Position numbers and translations under genes: made by a program. From an uncultured Sphingomonadaceae bacterium (GTDB taxonomy: Bacteria > Pseudomonadota > Alphaproteobacteria > Sphingomonadales > Sphingomonadaceae): a DNA stretch of 47,278 nucleotides. Shown here in pieces: positions 24,151-31,970 of the stretch (its first letter is position 1; each line of letters starts with the position of its first letter). The notes under the pieces were generated by a model, which worked only from the letters and a program-made list of their open reading frames with translations, did not search any database and was not told the DNA's origin. The stretch spans positions 1 through 47,278 of the forward strand of contig CALKXX010000093.1 of assembly GCA_938003725.1 (NCBI GenBank), read 5' to 3'.

Positions 24151-25481
24151 TTTGCCTCATTGGAACGGCGGGTCATATAGGTGTCCAGGCCGATTTGCAG
24201 GGCCACCAGCATGTAGACAAATGGCTGATAGGCGATCCCGACGAACAGCGCGCCGACGAGATAGATTATGTGCCCATGCTGTAGGGCAATGGCGAGGGGT
24301 GCGACCCATTGTTCGCTTTGTTTTCTTGTATCCTTGTAGCGCCGGCGGAGCACTTCCATCCGCCAAAGGCCGCCCAGGTGGATCATCAACCACAATGCTA
24401 GACCGGGGAAACCTTGCTCGCCCAGCATTTCAAAATAGCTGCTGTGAAATGCGCGGCCTTCATCAACGACTTCCACCGGGCCTTCGATCTCGACATCATA
24501 TTCGATTTCCCAGTCTGCCTTTTTGCCATCATCTGCCAGATCATAAGTGAGCCTGTTGGAAAGATAGACATCAAAGCCGCCGCCAAACGGGTTCTCCTTC
24601 ACATAGTCGATTGTCCAGCGCCAGACGGCAAGGCGGGTCGCCGCTGATTCGTCTGCTTCCACATTCTCAAGTGTACTCATGCGATCTGTGAAACTTTGCG
24701 GCAGGAACGGAATCGACATCAGTCCCAGTGTGACGGCCGCGCCGGCATAGAGAAAACGATGCTTGTTAAAGCGCAGTAGCAGCACAACCAGCACCGCTAT
24801 GCACACCAGACCGGTTCGTGCCTGTGTTCCGATTGGAATCAGCAGACAGGCAAAAATAAACGCCCCCGCAAATAGCCGGACCCGCCAATCGGGTGGGAAA
24901 ATAGTTCCGAATTTGGAGAGCCATAGCAGCAGGGGAATAATGGCAATCGCGACCATCGAAATGGTGCTGCCTTCAAACAACCCGTCATTCACATCGATCT
25001 GCATGATCAGGACGCCGTAACCGCCGCCGCCAACTGCGGTTTTTATCCCTCCCGCGATGATCAGCGTTCCTGCACAGAGCACCATGAACAGTGCGAGGGC
25101 CTCAATCCGGAGTTTGGTGCGCAGAGTCAGCGGAAGGAATATTGCGAAGATCATCGCTTTCCAAACCCAATCCCATTTGGTCCACGCTGATTCCGGAACG
25201 ACGGATTGAATGGTCGTATAAAAGCAGTAAAGCAACAGGACCACCATCAAGCCCTGCCGTACTGAAAACCGGGTGTCTTTCTTGTCGTCAGCGACCATGA
25301 ATCCCAGAAAAGCGAGGGCAAATACGATCATCGATATGGGGACGCTGTTGAGCATGAAATAGCTCAACCGCTGAGGCGCGACGATATCGACATAGGCATA
25401 GACCAATGTGAACAGAAACGGGCGCTTGAAGGCGATAAACAGCAAGGCCAGCAGATATCCGACGAAGACGAGATCACGCAT
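24078..25481 (-). CDS. Putative O-glycosylation ligase, exosortase A system-associated
   Basis: A 467-residue polytopic protein with about eleven hydrophobic segments and a large loop near residues 290-370. The N-terminus (MRDLVFVGYLLALLFIAFKR, then YVDIVAPQRLSYF) and the loop GGGFDVY...HSSYFEMLGEQGFPG match the O-antigen-ligase-like proteins found with exosortase A (TIGR03097 type). The start at 25481 has GGAG upstream and overlaps the preceding small frame; an in-frame ATG at 25511 would add 10 residues. It probably transfers or polymerises glycans at the periplasmic face. Confidence 0.85.
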   Translation of the reverse strand: MRDLVFVGYLLALLFIAFKRPFLFTLVYAYVDIVAPQRLSYFMLNSVPISMIVFALAFLGFMVADDKKDTRFSVRQGLMVVLLLYCFYTTIQSVVPESAWTKWDWVWKAMIFAIFLPLTLRTKLRIEALALFMVLCAGTLIIAGGIKTAVGGGGYGVLIMQIDVNDGLFEGSTISMVAIAIIPLLLWLSKFGTIFPPDWRVRLFAGAFIFACLLIPIGTQARTGLVCIAVLVVLLLRFNKHRFLYAGAAVTLGLMSIPFLPQSFTDRMSTLENVEADESAATRLAVWRWTIDYVKENPFGGGFDVYLSNRLTYDLADDGKKADWEIEYDVEIEGPVEVVDEGRAFHSSYFEMLGEQGFPGLALWLMIHLGGLWRMEVLRRRYKDTRKQSEQWVAPLAIALQHGHIIYLVGALFVGIAYQPFVYMLVALQIGLDTYMTRRSNEAKWRPIAKKVALSARPSITAGSKAW

Positions 25482-25635
25482 CCCAATCTCCGCCGCTTTT
25501 TCTGGTTCCAAAGCCGGTTGGTTCTTTGTCCCTCTCCGGCGGATCTTCTAGGTCAAGGTCTTCACGGTGCACCAATCGCCACGCCGCCAACAGCAGCAGG
25601 CCATGGGTCAAAGCGAGGGCGAAATTGTCAATCAT
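25474..25635 (-). CDS. Possible 53-residue single-pass membrane protein
   Basis: The frame starting at 25635 encodes one hydrophobic helix (FALALTHGLLLLAAWRLV) and a charged tail (DLDLEDPPERDKEP). It overlaps the start of the O-ligase gene by 8 nt, the arrangement of coupled genes, and follows the gap opposite the divergent glycosyltransferase. No clear ribosome binding site is seen. It is not recognised, and a non-coding leader is an alternative. Confidence 0.45.
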   Translation of the reverse strand: MIDNFALALTHGLLLLAAWRLVHREDLDLEDPPERDKEPTGFGTRKSGGDWDA

Positions 25636-25758
25636 ATGGCCCGGAGCACCGTAAATCTGTGAACACATGAAATACGCACCGCGCGCATTCCTAATATCTG
25701 CGCGATACAGGCTTTGGGTTGACGGGACGTTAATCCTTTTCTGGCAGAGGCTTACGCC

Positions 25759-26991
25759 ATGACACGTGTCCTTCACATATTGGATCACAGCCTGCCGCTA
25801 CATAGCGGCTATTGCTTTCGCACTCGGGCTATCATGAAAGCTCAGATAGCACAGGGACTGACGGTTGCCGGAGTGACCGGCGTGCGTCAGGATCAAAATG
25901 GCTATCAAGCGAGTGCGCCAAAAGAAGAGGCCGATGGGCTTGAATTTTTCCGGACCCTTGCCGACGTTCAGGGGCCTTCGCCGGTCAGAGAGTGGCGAGA
26001 GGTGTCGGTATTCGCAGATCGCATTGCGCAAGTCGTCGCAGAATGGCGGCCCGATATCCTGCACGCACATTCGCCCGCACTAAACGGACTGGCGGCGCTT
26101 CGCATCGCCCAACGTACGGGGATTCCGTTAATTTATGAAATCCGCGCCTTTTGGGAAGATGCGGCGGTGGGCAATGGGACAGGGCGCGAGGGCAGCCCGC
26201 GTTATTGGCTGACACGGCAACTGGAAAACCATGTTGTTGGCGGCGCTGATGCGGTCGCAGTCATTTGTGAGGGATTGAAATCAGATCTGGTTTCACGCGG
26301 TGTTGCTGCTGACAAAATCACGGTATCGCCAAATGGCGTTGATATGGGAATGTTCGGCGCTCCACCTGCTCCGGACGAACGGCTACGCAGGGAGCTGGGG
26401 CTTGGCGGCAAATCGGTGCTTGGGTTTATCGGCAGTTTTTATGACTATGAAGGCCTGGATGATCTGATTGCTGCCATGCCGATCTTGGAAGAGCTGGAAT
26501 CAACTACCCATCTTTTATTGGTTGGCGGCGGACCGATGGAGGAGGCACTCAAGCAGCAGGTTGCCGATGCAGGTTGTGAGGGTATTGTCACATTCACCGG
26601 GCGGGTGCCGCATGATGAAGTGGAGCGCTATTATAGTCTGATGGATGTGATGGTATATCCGCGAAAATCGATGCGTCTGACAGACCTGGTCACACCTTTG
26701 AAGCCATTGGAGGCGATGGCGCAGGGGCGTATCGTTGCAGCGTCCGATGTAGGCGGTCACAAGGAACTGATCGAAGACGGCGTGACGGGTGTTCTATTCC
26801 CTGCTGGAAACCCGCAAAAAATCGCCGAAAAATTAGCAGATTTGCTGCATGCGCGTGAAAATTGGCCACAAACCATTGAAATAGCAAAGAAATTTGTTTC
26901 TGCAGATCGTAACTGGTCGTCAAACATTTTGCGTTACAATCCTGTTTACCAAAGGTTGATTGCTGGCAAACGGTTTGAGCAAGCAGCCTGA
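25759..26991 (+). CDS. Exosortase A-associated family 4 glycosyltransferase
   Basis: A 410-residue GT-B enzyme. The N-terminus MTRVLHILDHSLPLHSGYCF with RTRAI is typical of the glycosyltransferase associated with PEP-CTERM/exosortase A loci (TIGR04063 type). The C-terminal GT4 half shows GFIGSFYDYEGLDDLI and the nucleotide-sugar motif LVTPLKPLEAMAQGRIVAASDVGGHKE (E-x7-E-like). It is divergent from the O-ligase unit, so they probably share a control region at 25636-25758. It would add a sugar to a lipid-linked exopolysaccharide precursor; donor and acceptor are unknown. Confidence 0.87.
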   Translation: MTRVLHILDHSLPLHSGYCFRTRAIMKAQIAQGLTVAGVTGVRQDQNGYQASAPKEEADGLEFFRTLADVQGPSPVREWREVSVFADRIAQVVAEWRPDILHAHSPALNGLAALRIAQRTGIPLIYEIRAFWEDAAVGNGTGREGSPRYWLTRQLENHVVGGADAVAVICEGLKSDLVSRGVAADKITVSPNGVDMGMFGAPPAPDERLRRELGLGGKSVLGFIGSFYDYEGLDDLIAAMPILEELESTTHLLLVGGGPMEEALKQQVADAGCEGIVTFTGRVPHDEVERYYSLMDVMVYPRKSMRLTDLVTPLKPLEAMAQGRIVAASDVGGHKELIEDGVTGVLFPAGNPQKIAEKLADLLHARENWPQTIEIAKKFVSADRNWSSNILRYNPVYQRLIAGKRFEQAA

Positions 26992-27007
26992 CCGGGTGGA
27001 GAAGAAT

Positions 27008-28108
27008 GTGGAACAGTTTGAACAGAATATAGAGCGTTTCAAGCAACCGGCGATGGCTATCGCGGGCGGCATCGGCGCGGCGCTTGTCGTTGCAACGCTT
27101 CCCCATGTCTATCTTGAAAACATAATCGGCGCGACTGGCCTGTCCGAAATCGTTCCGGCGGCGGCCCCCCCGCTAGGCAATACAGCACGCGGCCTGATCG
27201 CAGTCATGTCGGGCCTTGTTACAGCCTCGGCAATTTACTTTTTTATCAATCGCACTTCCAACAGTTCCAAGGAGGACTCCGATATGGGTCTGGCACTACC
27301 AAAATTTTCCGTTTCCGATGAAAGCGTGGAGGACGCCGGCAAAGCCAAGTTCAGCATGCCAAAATTCTCTTTGAAAAAGCTGTTGCAGAAACCAAGATCG
27401 AGCAAAAAGGACGGAAAGGTTACTGACCTGGCCGACTTGCCGAAACTGCGCGAGGCAGACAGTCATCCTGATGCCCCCGCACGCCGCCCAATTTTCGCAG
27501 ATGCGGATTTGGGTACGCCATTGGTCGATCAGATTAAACCATTTGAAAAAGCGGAAGAAACGCCAGATGCTGCGCTGCAGGAAAGCCCGGCGGAGCCAAA
27601 GGCCGCTTCGGCTCCATTTACGGCGGATAAATCTCTGTCGGTGCCGTCCCCAACAGAACAACCACTTGATCTGTCCGGCCGTGTTTCCGTTCCGGAATCA
27701 GAAACGGCGGTTTCCGCGCCTATGTCGGCCTCTATATGTGATGCAGTATCTGCTCCCCTATCCGACCCGCAGGAGATGCCCGACGAGACAAAGGAGGATA
27801 TGTCCTCGCTTTCGATCGCGCAACTCGCAGATCGTCTTGAAACAGGTTTGCAGCGGCTCAAGCAGCTTGAAATTCACAGCCGGGCCGCACTGGATCACCC
27901 ATCTCCGGCAGTGCAGCAGGTCGCCGAAACGGCCGCGGTACCAGGCGGCATCAATGTCACCAGTGCGGAAGAGCACGTACATACGCCTCCGCCGTTAAAG
28001 TCTGTCCAACCCAGCGAAGAAGATGTGCAGGCAGCACGGCAGGCGGACATGGATGCCGCGTTAAAGGCAGCATTGGGCACATTGGAGAAGATGACCGCCC
28101 AGCGCTGA
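27008..28108 (+). CDS. Membrane-anchored, largely disordered protein of unknown function
   Basis: About 366 residues. Two hydrophobic segments near the N-terminus (MAIAGGIGAALVVATL and GLIAVMSGLVTASAIYFFI) form a membrane hairpin. From about residue 80 the sequence is rich in Pro, Ala, Ser, Asp and Glu with Lys-rich patches (SMPKFSLKKLLQK) and is probably disordered; a short coiled-coil-like helix (SIAQLADRLETGLQRLKQLE) lies near the C-terminus. The GTG at 27008 has GGAG 8 nt upstream; a GTG at 26996, 4 nt after the glycosyltransferase stop, is an alternative. It is probably co-transcribed with that gene. No family is recognised. Confidence 0.7.
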   Translation: MEQFEQNIERFKQPAMAIAGGIGAALVVATLPHVYLENIIGATGLSEIVPAAAPPLGNTARGLIAVMSGLVTASAIYFFINRTSNSSKEDSDMGLALPKFSVSDESVEDAGKAKFSMPKFSLKKLLQKPRSSKKDGKVTDLADLPKLREADSHPDAPARRPIFADADLGTPLVDQIKPFEKAEETPDAALQESPAEPKAASAPFTADKSLSVPSPTEQPLDLSGRVSVPESETAVSAPMSASICDAVSAPLSDPQEMPDETKEDMSSLSIAQLADRLETGLQRLKQLEIHSRAALDHPSPAVQQVAETAAVPGGINVTSAEEHVHTPPPLKSVQPSEEDVQAARQADMDAALKAALGTLEKMTAQR

Positions 28109-28116
28109 ACCGGGCT

Positions 28117-28464
28117 TTAGTCCGCCGTCACTACCGGATCGACGATGGTCAGGATTTCCAATTGGATTTCGGGCGAACCCTTGTCTCGTTCGCGGATCAG
28201 GAGATCTGCGACAAAATATCCGGGTAGCGCAAATTCGTGATCGGGCAGGGCACAAACCCGTTTGCTGATCGCATTCTGATCCGCCCCGCCGACCATCTGG
28301 ATTTCGAGATAATGCCGCGTGCCGGAAAAAGTGATGCTAGCCCACGGCTTTTCGCGTTTTAACGTCACGGCACAGGCGGTGCCGAGCAGCTCATTCAGCT
28401 GCTCGATCAACAACTCGGCGACATCGCGCCTGTGTGGGCGCGTGGAAATTTTCCTATCCGGCAT
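28117..28464 (-). CDS. Small protein of unknown function, partner of a helix-turn-helix gene
   Basis: A 115-residue soluble protein, not recognised. It starts with a basic helix (RPHRRDVAELLIEQLNELLG) followed by strands (AVTLKREKPWASITFSGTRHYLEIQM) and an acidic C-terminus. Its start overlaps the 3' end of the small helix-turn-helix gene by 11 nt, so both are translated from one transcript, controlled from the operator region at 28.7 kb. It ends 8 nt from the convergent gene. Confidence 0.7.
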   Translation of the reverse strand: MPDRKISTRPHRRDVAELLIEQLNELLGTACAVTLKREKPWASITFSGTRHYLEIQMVGGADQNAISKRVCALPDHEFALPGYFVADLLIRERDKGSPEIQLEILTIVDPVVTAD

Positions 28465-28642
28465 GATCGGAACGCCATGTGTTCATGAAATGTTCCACTC
28501 GCTGCGATACTTTTTGACCCGGTTCACGGCCATTGCGCAAGTCTTCGACAAAGCGCGGATCGCGAACCGACAATCGGCCAAATTTGGTCCAAGGCATGTC
28601 TGTTTCGCGCATAAATTTTTCGATTTCCCTCAATAAATACAT
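28454..28642 (-). CDS. Small Cro-like helix-turn-helix protein
   Basis: A 62-residue basic protein. Four short helices can be read: YLLREIEKFMRET, TKFGRLSVRD, PRFVEDLRNGREP and SQRVEHFMNTW. Helices 2 and 3 have the spacing of an XRE/Cro helix-turn-helix and resemble the N-terminus of the divergent S24 repressor (SLSKMLGKNPAYVQQYIRRG). GGGAGA lies 7 nt before the ATG at 28642; upstream in-frame ATGs at 28669 and 28657 lack a site. DNA binding is inferred, not shown. Confidence 0.65.
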   Translation of the reverse strand: MYLLREIEKFMRETDMPWTKFGRLSVRDPRFVEDLRNGREPGQKVSQRVEHFMNTWRSDHAG

Positions 28643-28702
28643 GATATATTCTCCCATTGGTTCTGGCACTGTGCGCGCATAAAATAACGGCGACTCGCTG
28701 TG

Positions 28703-28756
28703 ATAGGTAAAATCCTATTTGAAACGTGATTTCCTACAAGTCTAGGAAATATCCTA
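28703..28756. promoter_or_regulatory. Phased operator array between divergent regulators
   Basis: Five copies of the half-site CCTA/TAGG begin at 28704, 28714, 28733, 28743 and 28753, spaced 10, 19, 10 and 10 bp, so they lie on about the same face of the helix. Two palindromes result: ATAGG-N6-CCTAT (28703-28718) and the stronger ATTTCCTA-N6-TAGGAAAT (28729-28750). They fill the gap between the small helix-turn-helix gene and the S24 repressor gene. Binding by one or both products is inferred. Confidence 0.65.
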
Positions 28757-28791
28757 TTGCCATTTTCGGCCAATATGGTTAGGGTCGATAA

Positions 28792-29445
28792 ATGGACGCT
28801 GCCGCTGCCCGCAAAAATTTGGAAATGCTGATCCGCAAAAACGGCAATGATTTTGCGTCTCTGTCGAAAATGCTCGGCAAAAATCCGGCCTATGTTCAGC
28901 AATATATCCGGCGCGGGACACCAAAGAAGCTCGATGAAGAAGATCGTCGCCGACTGGCCGAATTTTATGGCGTGGACGAACAATTGCTTGGTGCGGCAAA
29001 GGCCGTGGGCAATCAAGGCCGTAGCGAAAATGATGACCTGATCCGGGTAAAGCAATTACAGGTAGAGGCATCCGCCGGCCCAGGTGCGCTGACGGATGAT
29101 GATGAGCGTAGCGGATCTATGGCCTTTGGACCGAAATGGCTGAAGCAACTTGGCGTTGATCCGGCGAAGCTGGCGTTAATTACGGTAGACGGTGATTCAA
29201 TGGATCCAACGCTTTGTGATGGCGACGATATCATGGTCGATCATGGCGCCGCCCTTCGCCCTTTGCGAGACGGGATATATGTCTTGCGGATGGATGATGT
29301 ACTGCTGGTAAAGCGCGTCGCAGTGGGCCCTTCCAGCAAAATTTCCGTCCGCAGCGACAACGCGCAATATCCGGATTGGGATGATGTCGATATGGGTGAA
29401 GTGAATATTATCGGGCGCGTGGTGTGGACAGGACGGCGGCTGTGA
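28792..29445 (+). CDS. S24 (LexA/CI-like) repressor with helix-turn-helix domain
   Basis: A 217-residue protein with an N-terminal helix-turn-helix (SLSKMLGKNPAYVQQYIRRG, about residues 24-43) and a C-terminal S24 peptidase domain. The catalytic serine is in GDSMDPTLCDGDDI (near residue 129) and the lysine in DDVLLVKRVAV (near residue 168). A possible autocleavage region lies around EASAGPGALTDDD, though the classical Ala-Gly pair is not certain. LexA and CI proteins of this design cleave themselves when RecA filaments form. It is divergent from the 62-residue gene with an operator array between. Confidence 0.88.
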   Translation: MDAAAARKNLEMLIRKNGNDFASLSKMLGKNPAYVQQYIRRGTPKKLDEEDRRRLAEFYGVDEQLLGAAKAVGNQGRSENDDLIRVKQLQVEASAGPGALTDDDERSGSMAFGPKWLKQLGVDPAKLALITVDGDSMDPTLCDGDDIMVDHGAALRPLRDGIYVLRMDDVLLVKRVAVGPSSKISVRSDNAQYPDWDDVDMGEVNIIGRVVWTGRRL

Positions 29446-29504
29446 GATTGACGACTTGATATCCACCCTTGCAACTTCCCGCTCTCGCCGCCAAATAACA
29501 TCCC

Positions 29505-30167
29505 ATGACAGAAGCACCCCTTAAAGCCGTGATTATTCCGGTGACACCGCTCCAGCAAAATTGCACGCTCCTTTGGTGCACCAAAACCAATAAAGCGGCG
29601 CTTAGCGACCCCGGTGGCGATTTGGGCCGGTTGAAAGCGGCGGTCGAAGAGCATGGCGTCGATCTGGAAAAGATCATCATTACCCACGGTCATCTCGATC
29701 ATTGCGGACAGGCGGGTATGCTGGCGGAGGAACTGGGCTTACCTATTGAAGGGCCGCACAAGGATGATTTGTTCTGGATTGAGCAACTCGACGGTGATGG
29801 CGCGCGATACGGGATGGAGGCAAAAAGTTTTGAACCCGACCGCTGGCTAGTCGATGGCGATCAGGTGACGGTGGGTGATCTCACGCTGGACGTAATTCAT
29901 TGCCCGGGACATACGCCCGGCCATGTGATTTTCTATCATCAGCCGTCAAAACTGGCGGTGGTCGGCGATGTAATATTCCAGGGTTCGATTGGCCGTACAG
30001 ATTTTCCGCGCGGCAATCATCAAGATTTGATTGACGCGATCACACAAAAGCTCTGGCCATTGGGCGATGATGTGACGTTTATTCCGGGGCACGGCCCAAC
30101 CAGCCAGTTCGGCTATGAGCGCAAGACAAATGCGTTTGTCGCAGATGACGTGCTGGGTGCGCGCTGA
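29505..30167 (+). CDS. MBL-fold metallo-hydrolase (glyoxalase II-like)
   Basis: A 220-residue metallo-beta-lactamase-fold hydrolase. The dinuclear metal motif ITHGHLDHCGQ (HxHxDH) is near residue 60; further ligands are in CPGHTPGHVIFYH, VGDVIFQGSIGRTDFP and the final PGHGP. The compact length and the GRTDFP motif fit the YcbL-like branch of glyoxalase II-type enzymes rather than full hydroxyacylglutathione hydrolases. The substrate is uncertain. Confidence 0.9.
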   Translation: MTEAPLKAVIIPVTPLQQNCTLLWCTKTNKAALSDPGGDLGRLKAAVEEHGVDLEKIIITHGHLDHCGQAGMLAEELGLPIEGPHKDDLFWIEQLDGDGARYGMEAKSFEPDRWLVDGDQVTVGDLTLDVIHCPGHTPGHVIFYHQPSKLAVVGDVIFQGSIGRTDFPRGNHQDLIDAITQKLWPLGDDVTFIPGHGPTSQFGYERKTNAFVADDVLGAR

Positions 30168-30175
30168 GGCCTGAA

Positions 30176-31009
30176 TTAGCCTAGCGACAATAGCACCACT
30201 CCGGCAGTTACTGCGATTGCGCCTGTCATTTTCTGGACCGTCATTTTCTCGCCCAGCACAAAAATACCAATGAGCGCGGCAAACAGGATGCTGGATTCGC
30301 GGATCGCGGAAACACCACCCATCGTGGTCAAACTCATCGCCCAGACGGCTATGCCATAACCCAGTGTCGCCAATATTCCGGCCCCTATCACCTTTGCGCC
30401 CTCTTTACCCCTTGGCATATTGGGTATCTGCCTTCGAATCCCGGTGATAGCCAGTGGGATGAGCAGGCCCGCAATCACAGCCTGCCAGGCGGCATAGCCC
30501 GCAGCGCTTCCCGCCAACCGGACGCCGAGGCCATCGACAACCATATAGCTGGCGATGAACAGGCCGGCCGCCAGCGCCGCCAAAACCGACTTGATGTCGG
30601 CGCCATTGTTTCGAAACGCCAGCACCATGATTCCCGCCGAGACGAACAGAATTCCTGACAGGCCGGTTAATCCCGGCGTTTCGCCAGCGAACAGCGCTGC
30701 TCCGAGTGTGACGAGTAAGGGGGCACTACCGCGGGCAATCGGATAGACGCTTGCCATTTCTCCGTCACGGTAAGCCCGGACCAGGAACAGGCAGTAACCA
30801 ATCTGCAGTACGGAGGACATGATAATATATGGCCAGCTGGCCGCGTCAGGTGGCTCCAGGACCAGCGCAACAGGTACCGCCGCCAACGCTCCGGCGAGAC
30901 AGATGATCGAGATTGACCACAGACGGTCTTCGCCGCTTTTTACGATGGCATTCCAACCCGCATGAATCAGCGCGGAGGCAAGCAGAAGGCTAACGACAAG
31001 AAGAGACAT
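30176..31009 (-). CDS. DMT-superfamily transporter (EamA domains)
   Basis: A 277-residue protein with about ten hydrophobic helices arranged as two EamA repeats. The first repeat ends around SVYPIARGSAPLLVTLGAALF; the second has ESSILFAALIGIFVLGEKM followed by GAIAVTAGVVLLSLG. This is the standard drug/metabolite exporter architecture. The substrate cannot be predicted. It is convergent with the MBL gene, 8 nt apart. Confidence 0.88.
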   Translation of the reverse strand: MSLLVVSLLLASALIHAGWNAIVKSGEDRLWSISIICLAGALAAVPVALVLEPPDAASWPYIIMSSVLQIGYCLFLVRAYRDGEMASVYPIARGSAPLLVTLGAALFAGETPGLTGLSGILFVSAGIMVLAFRNNGADIKSVLAALAAGLFIASYMVVDGLGVRLAGSAAGYAAWQAVIAGLLIPLAITGIRRQIPNMPRGKEGAKVIGAGILATLGYGIAVWAMSLTTMGGVSAIRESSILFAALIGIFVLGEKMTVQKMTGAIAVTAGVVLLSLG

Positions 31010-31093
31010 AACCGCCGTCCGGTAGCAGGATTATTGTGCAATCACCTATTGTATGAAACCATCATATGACTGCACAAAGATGAGGTGGAAAAG

Positions 31094-31531
31094 CTACCCA
31101 ATCGACTCCACCGGCATCCTGCTGACATCGACGGTGGTGAAATAGGGGGTGGAAATCGCGTAGATCCCCAATCCAAGCAGGGTCAGCATCGTAACCAGCG
31201 TGCCGATCATCCGGCCTTTACCGAATTTACCGTCATCCATACCCACACCATGGGCCACGCGGCCGAGCAGATAGAGGCCACCGACAATCCAAAGCCAGAA
31301 CGGGGAAACGCCGGCGCCGCTGGACATTTCGATCAATCCGATCAGTATCAGCACAAATGGTGCCGTTTCAATATAGTTGCTATGTGCCCGCATCCGTCGG
31401 ATAACCTTATCATTGCCGCCGTCGCCGACACTGACTTTTTCGCTTGCCCGTACCTGTCCCACCCGGATCATCAGCCATATATTTATCAGCGCCGCCGCGC
31501 CCGCTATTGTAAGTGCAATCGGTAAAACCAT
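31094..31531 (-). CDS. MAPEG-family integral membrane protein (second copy)
   Basis: A 145-residue protein with four hydrophobic helices. RMRAHSNYIETAPFVLILIG carries the MAPEG Arg/Asn/Glu cluster, and LYLLGRVAHGVGM the helix-3 motif. GGGGATGAG precedes the ATG. It is clearly related to, but not a recent copy of, the MAPEG protein at 1135-1545; identity is confined to family motifs. Function unknown. Confidence 0.87.
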   Translation of the reverse strand: MVLPIALTIAGAAALINIWLMIRVGQVRASEKVSVGDGGNDKVIRRMRAHSNYIETAPFVLILIGLIEMSSGAGVSPFWLWIVGGLYLLGRVAHGVGMDDGKFGKGRMIGTLVTMLTLLGLGIYAISTPYFTTVDVSRMPVESIG

Positions 31532-31655
31532 CTCATCCCCCGGCCTCTATCAAAATTAGAAGGCTGCTATAGGAGTAGAATGCTTGCAACGCACGGAAAA
31601 TTCGCTATAGCCGCCCTTCGCGTGCAATTTGGCTATCAAACGGGGCCAAGTGATT

Positions 31656-31672
31656 CTCTGTCGACGACAGAG
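31656..31672 (+). other. Perfect hairpin upstream of rpmF
   Basis: CTCTGTC-gac-GACAGAG, a perfect 7-bp stem with a 3-nt loop, 74 nt before rpmF. A second small inverted repeat TTGTA-N4-TACAA follows closer to the gene. They may be part of the rpmF leader or an operator; no T-tract follows. Confidence 0.35.
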
Positions 31673-31746
31673 CTTAACTTGCTCCAGCACCTTGATTGGC
31701 TTATTGTACATATACAAGATTTGAATTTTAAAGAGCAGGCTGAGCA

Positions 31747-31926
31747 ATGGCTGTCCCTAAACGAAAAACTACGCCGTCCAAGCGCGGAATGCGCCGGTCA
31801 CATGATGCTTTGAAAGTCGAAGCCTATCAGGAATGCCCGAATTGCGGCGAATTGAAACGCCCGCACCACATGTGCGGCTCCTGTGGCCATTATAATGGTC
31901 GTGAGGTATTGGCGGTCGATCTTTAA
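31747..31926 (+). CDS. rpmF: 50S ribosomal protein L32
   Basis: A 59-residue ribosomal protein. The N-terminus MAVPKRKTTPSKRGMRRSHD is diagnostic, and the zinc-ribbon pairs CPNC and CGSC are both intact, so this is the zinc-containing form. It precedes plsX and fabH as in most proteobacteria, linking ribosome and fatty-acid synthesis. The gap from the MAPEG gene (215 bp) should hold the promoter. Confidence 0.96.
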   Translation: MAVPKRKTTPSKRGMRRSHDALKVEAYQECPNCGELKRPHHMCGSCGHYNGREVLAVDL

Positions 31927-31970
31927 TCGGTTACAAACCGGTCAACTGACGCGCAATCAAGGGGAAAATA

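Noticed and set aside
31580..31813. 77-codon frame covering the rpmF leader and start
   Set aside because: It is out of frame with the certain rpmF gene and overlaps it; only rpmF has a recognisable product.
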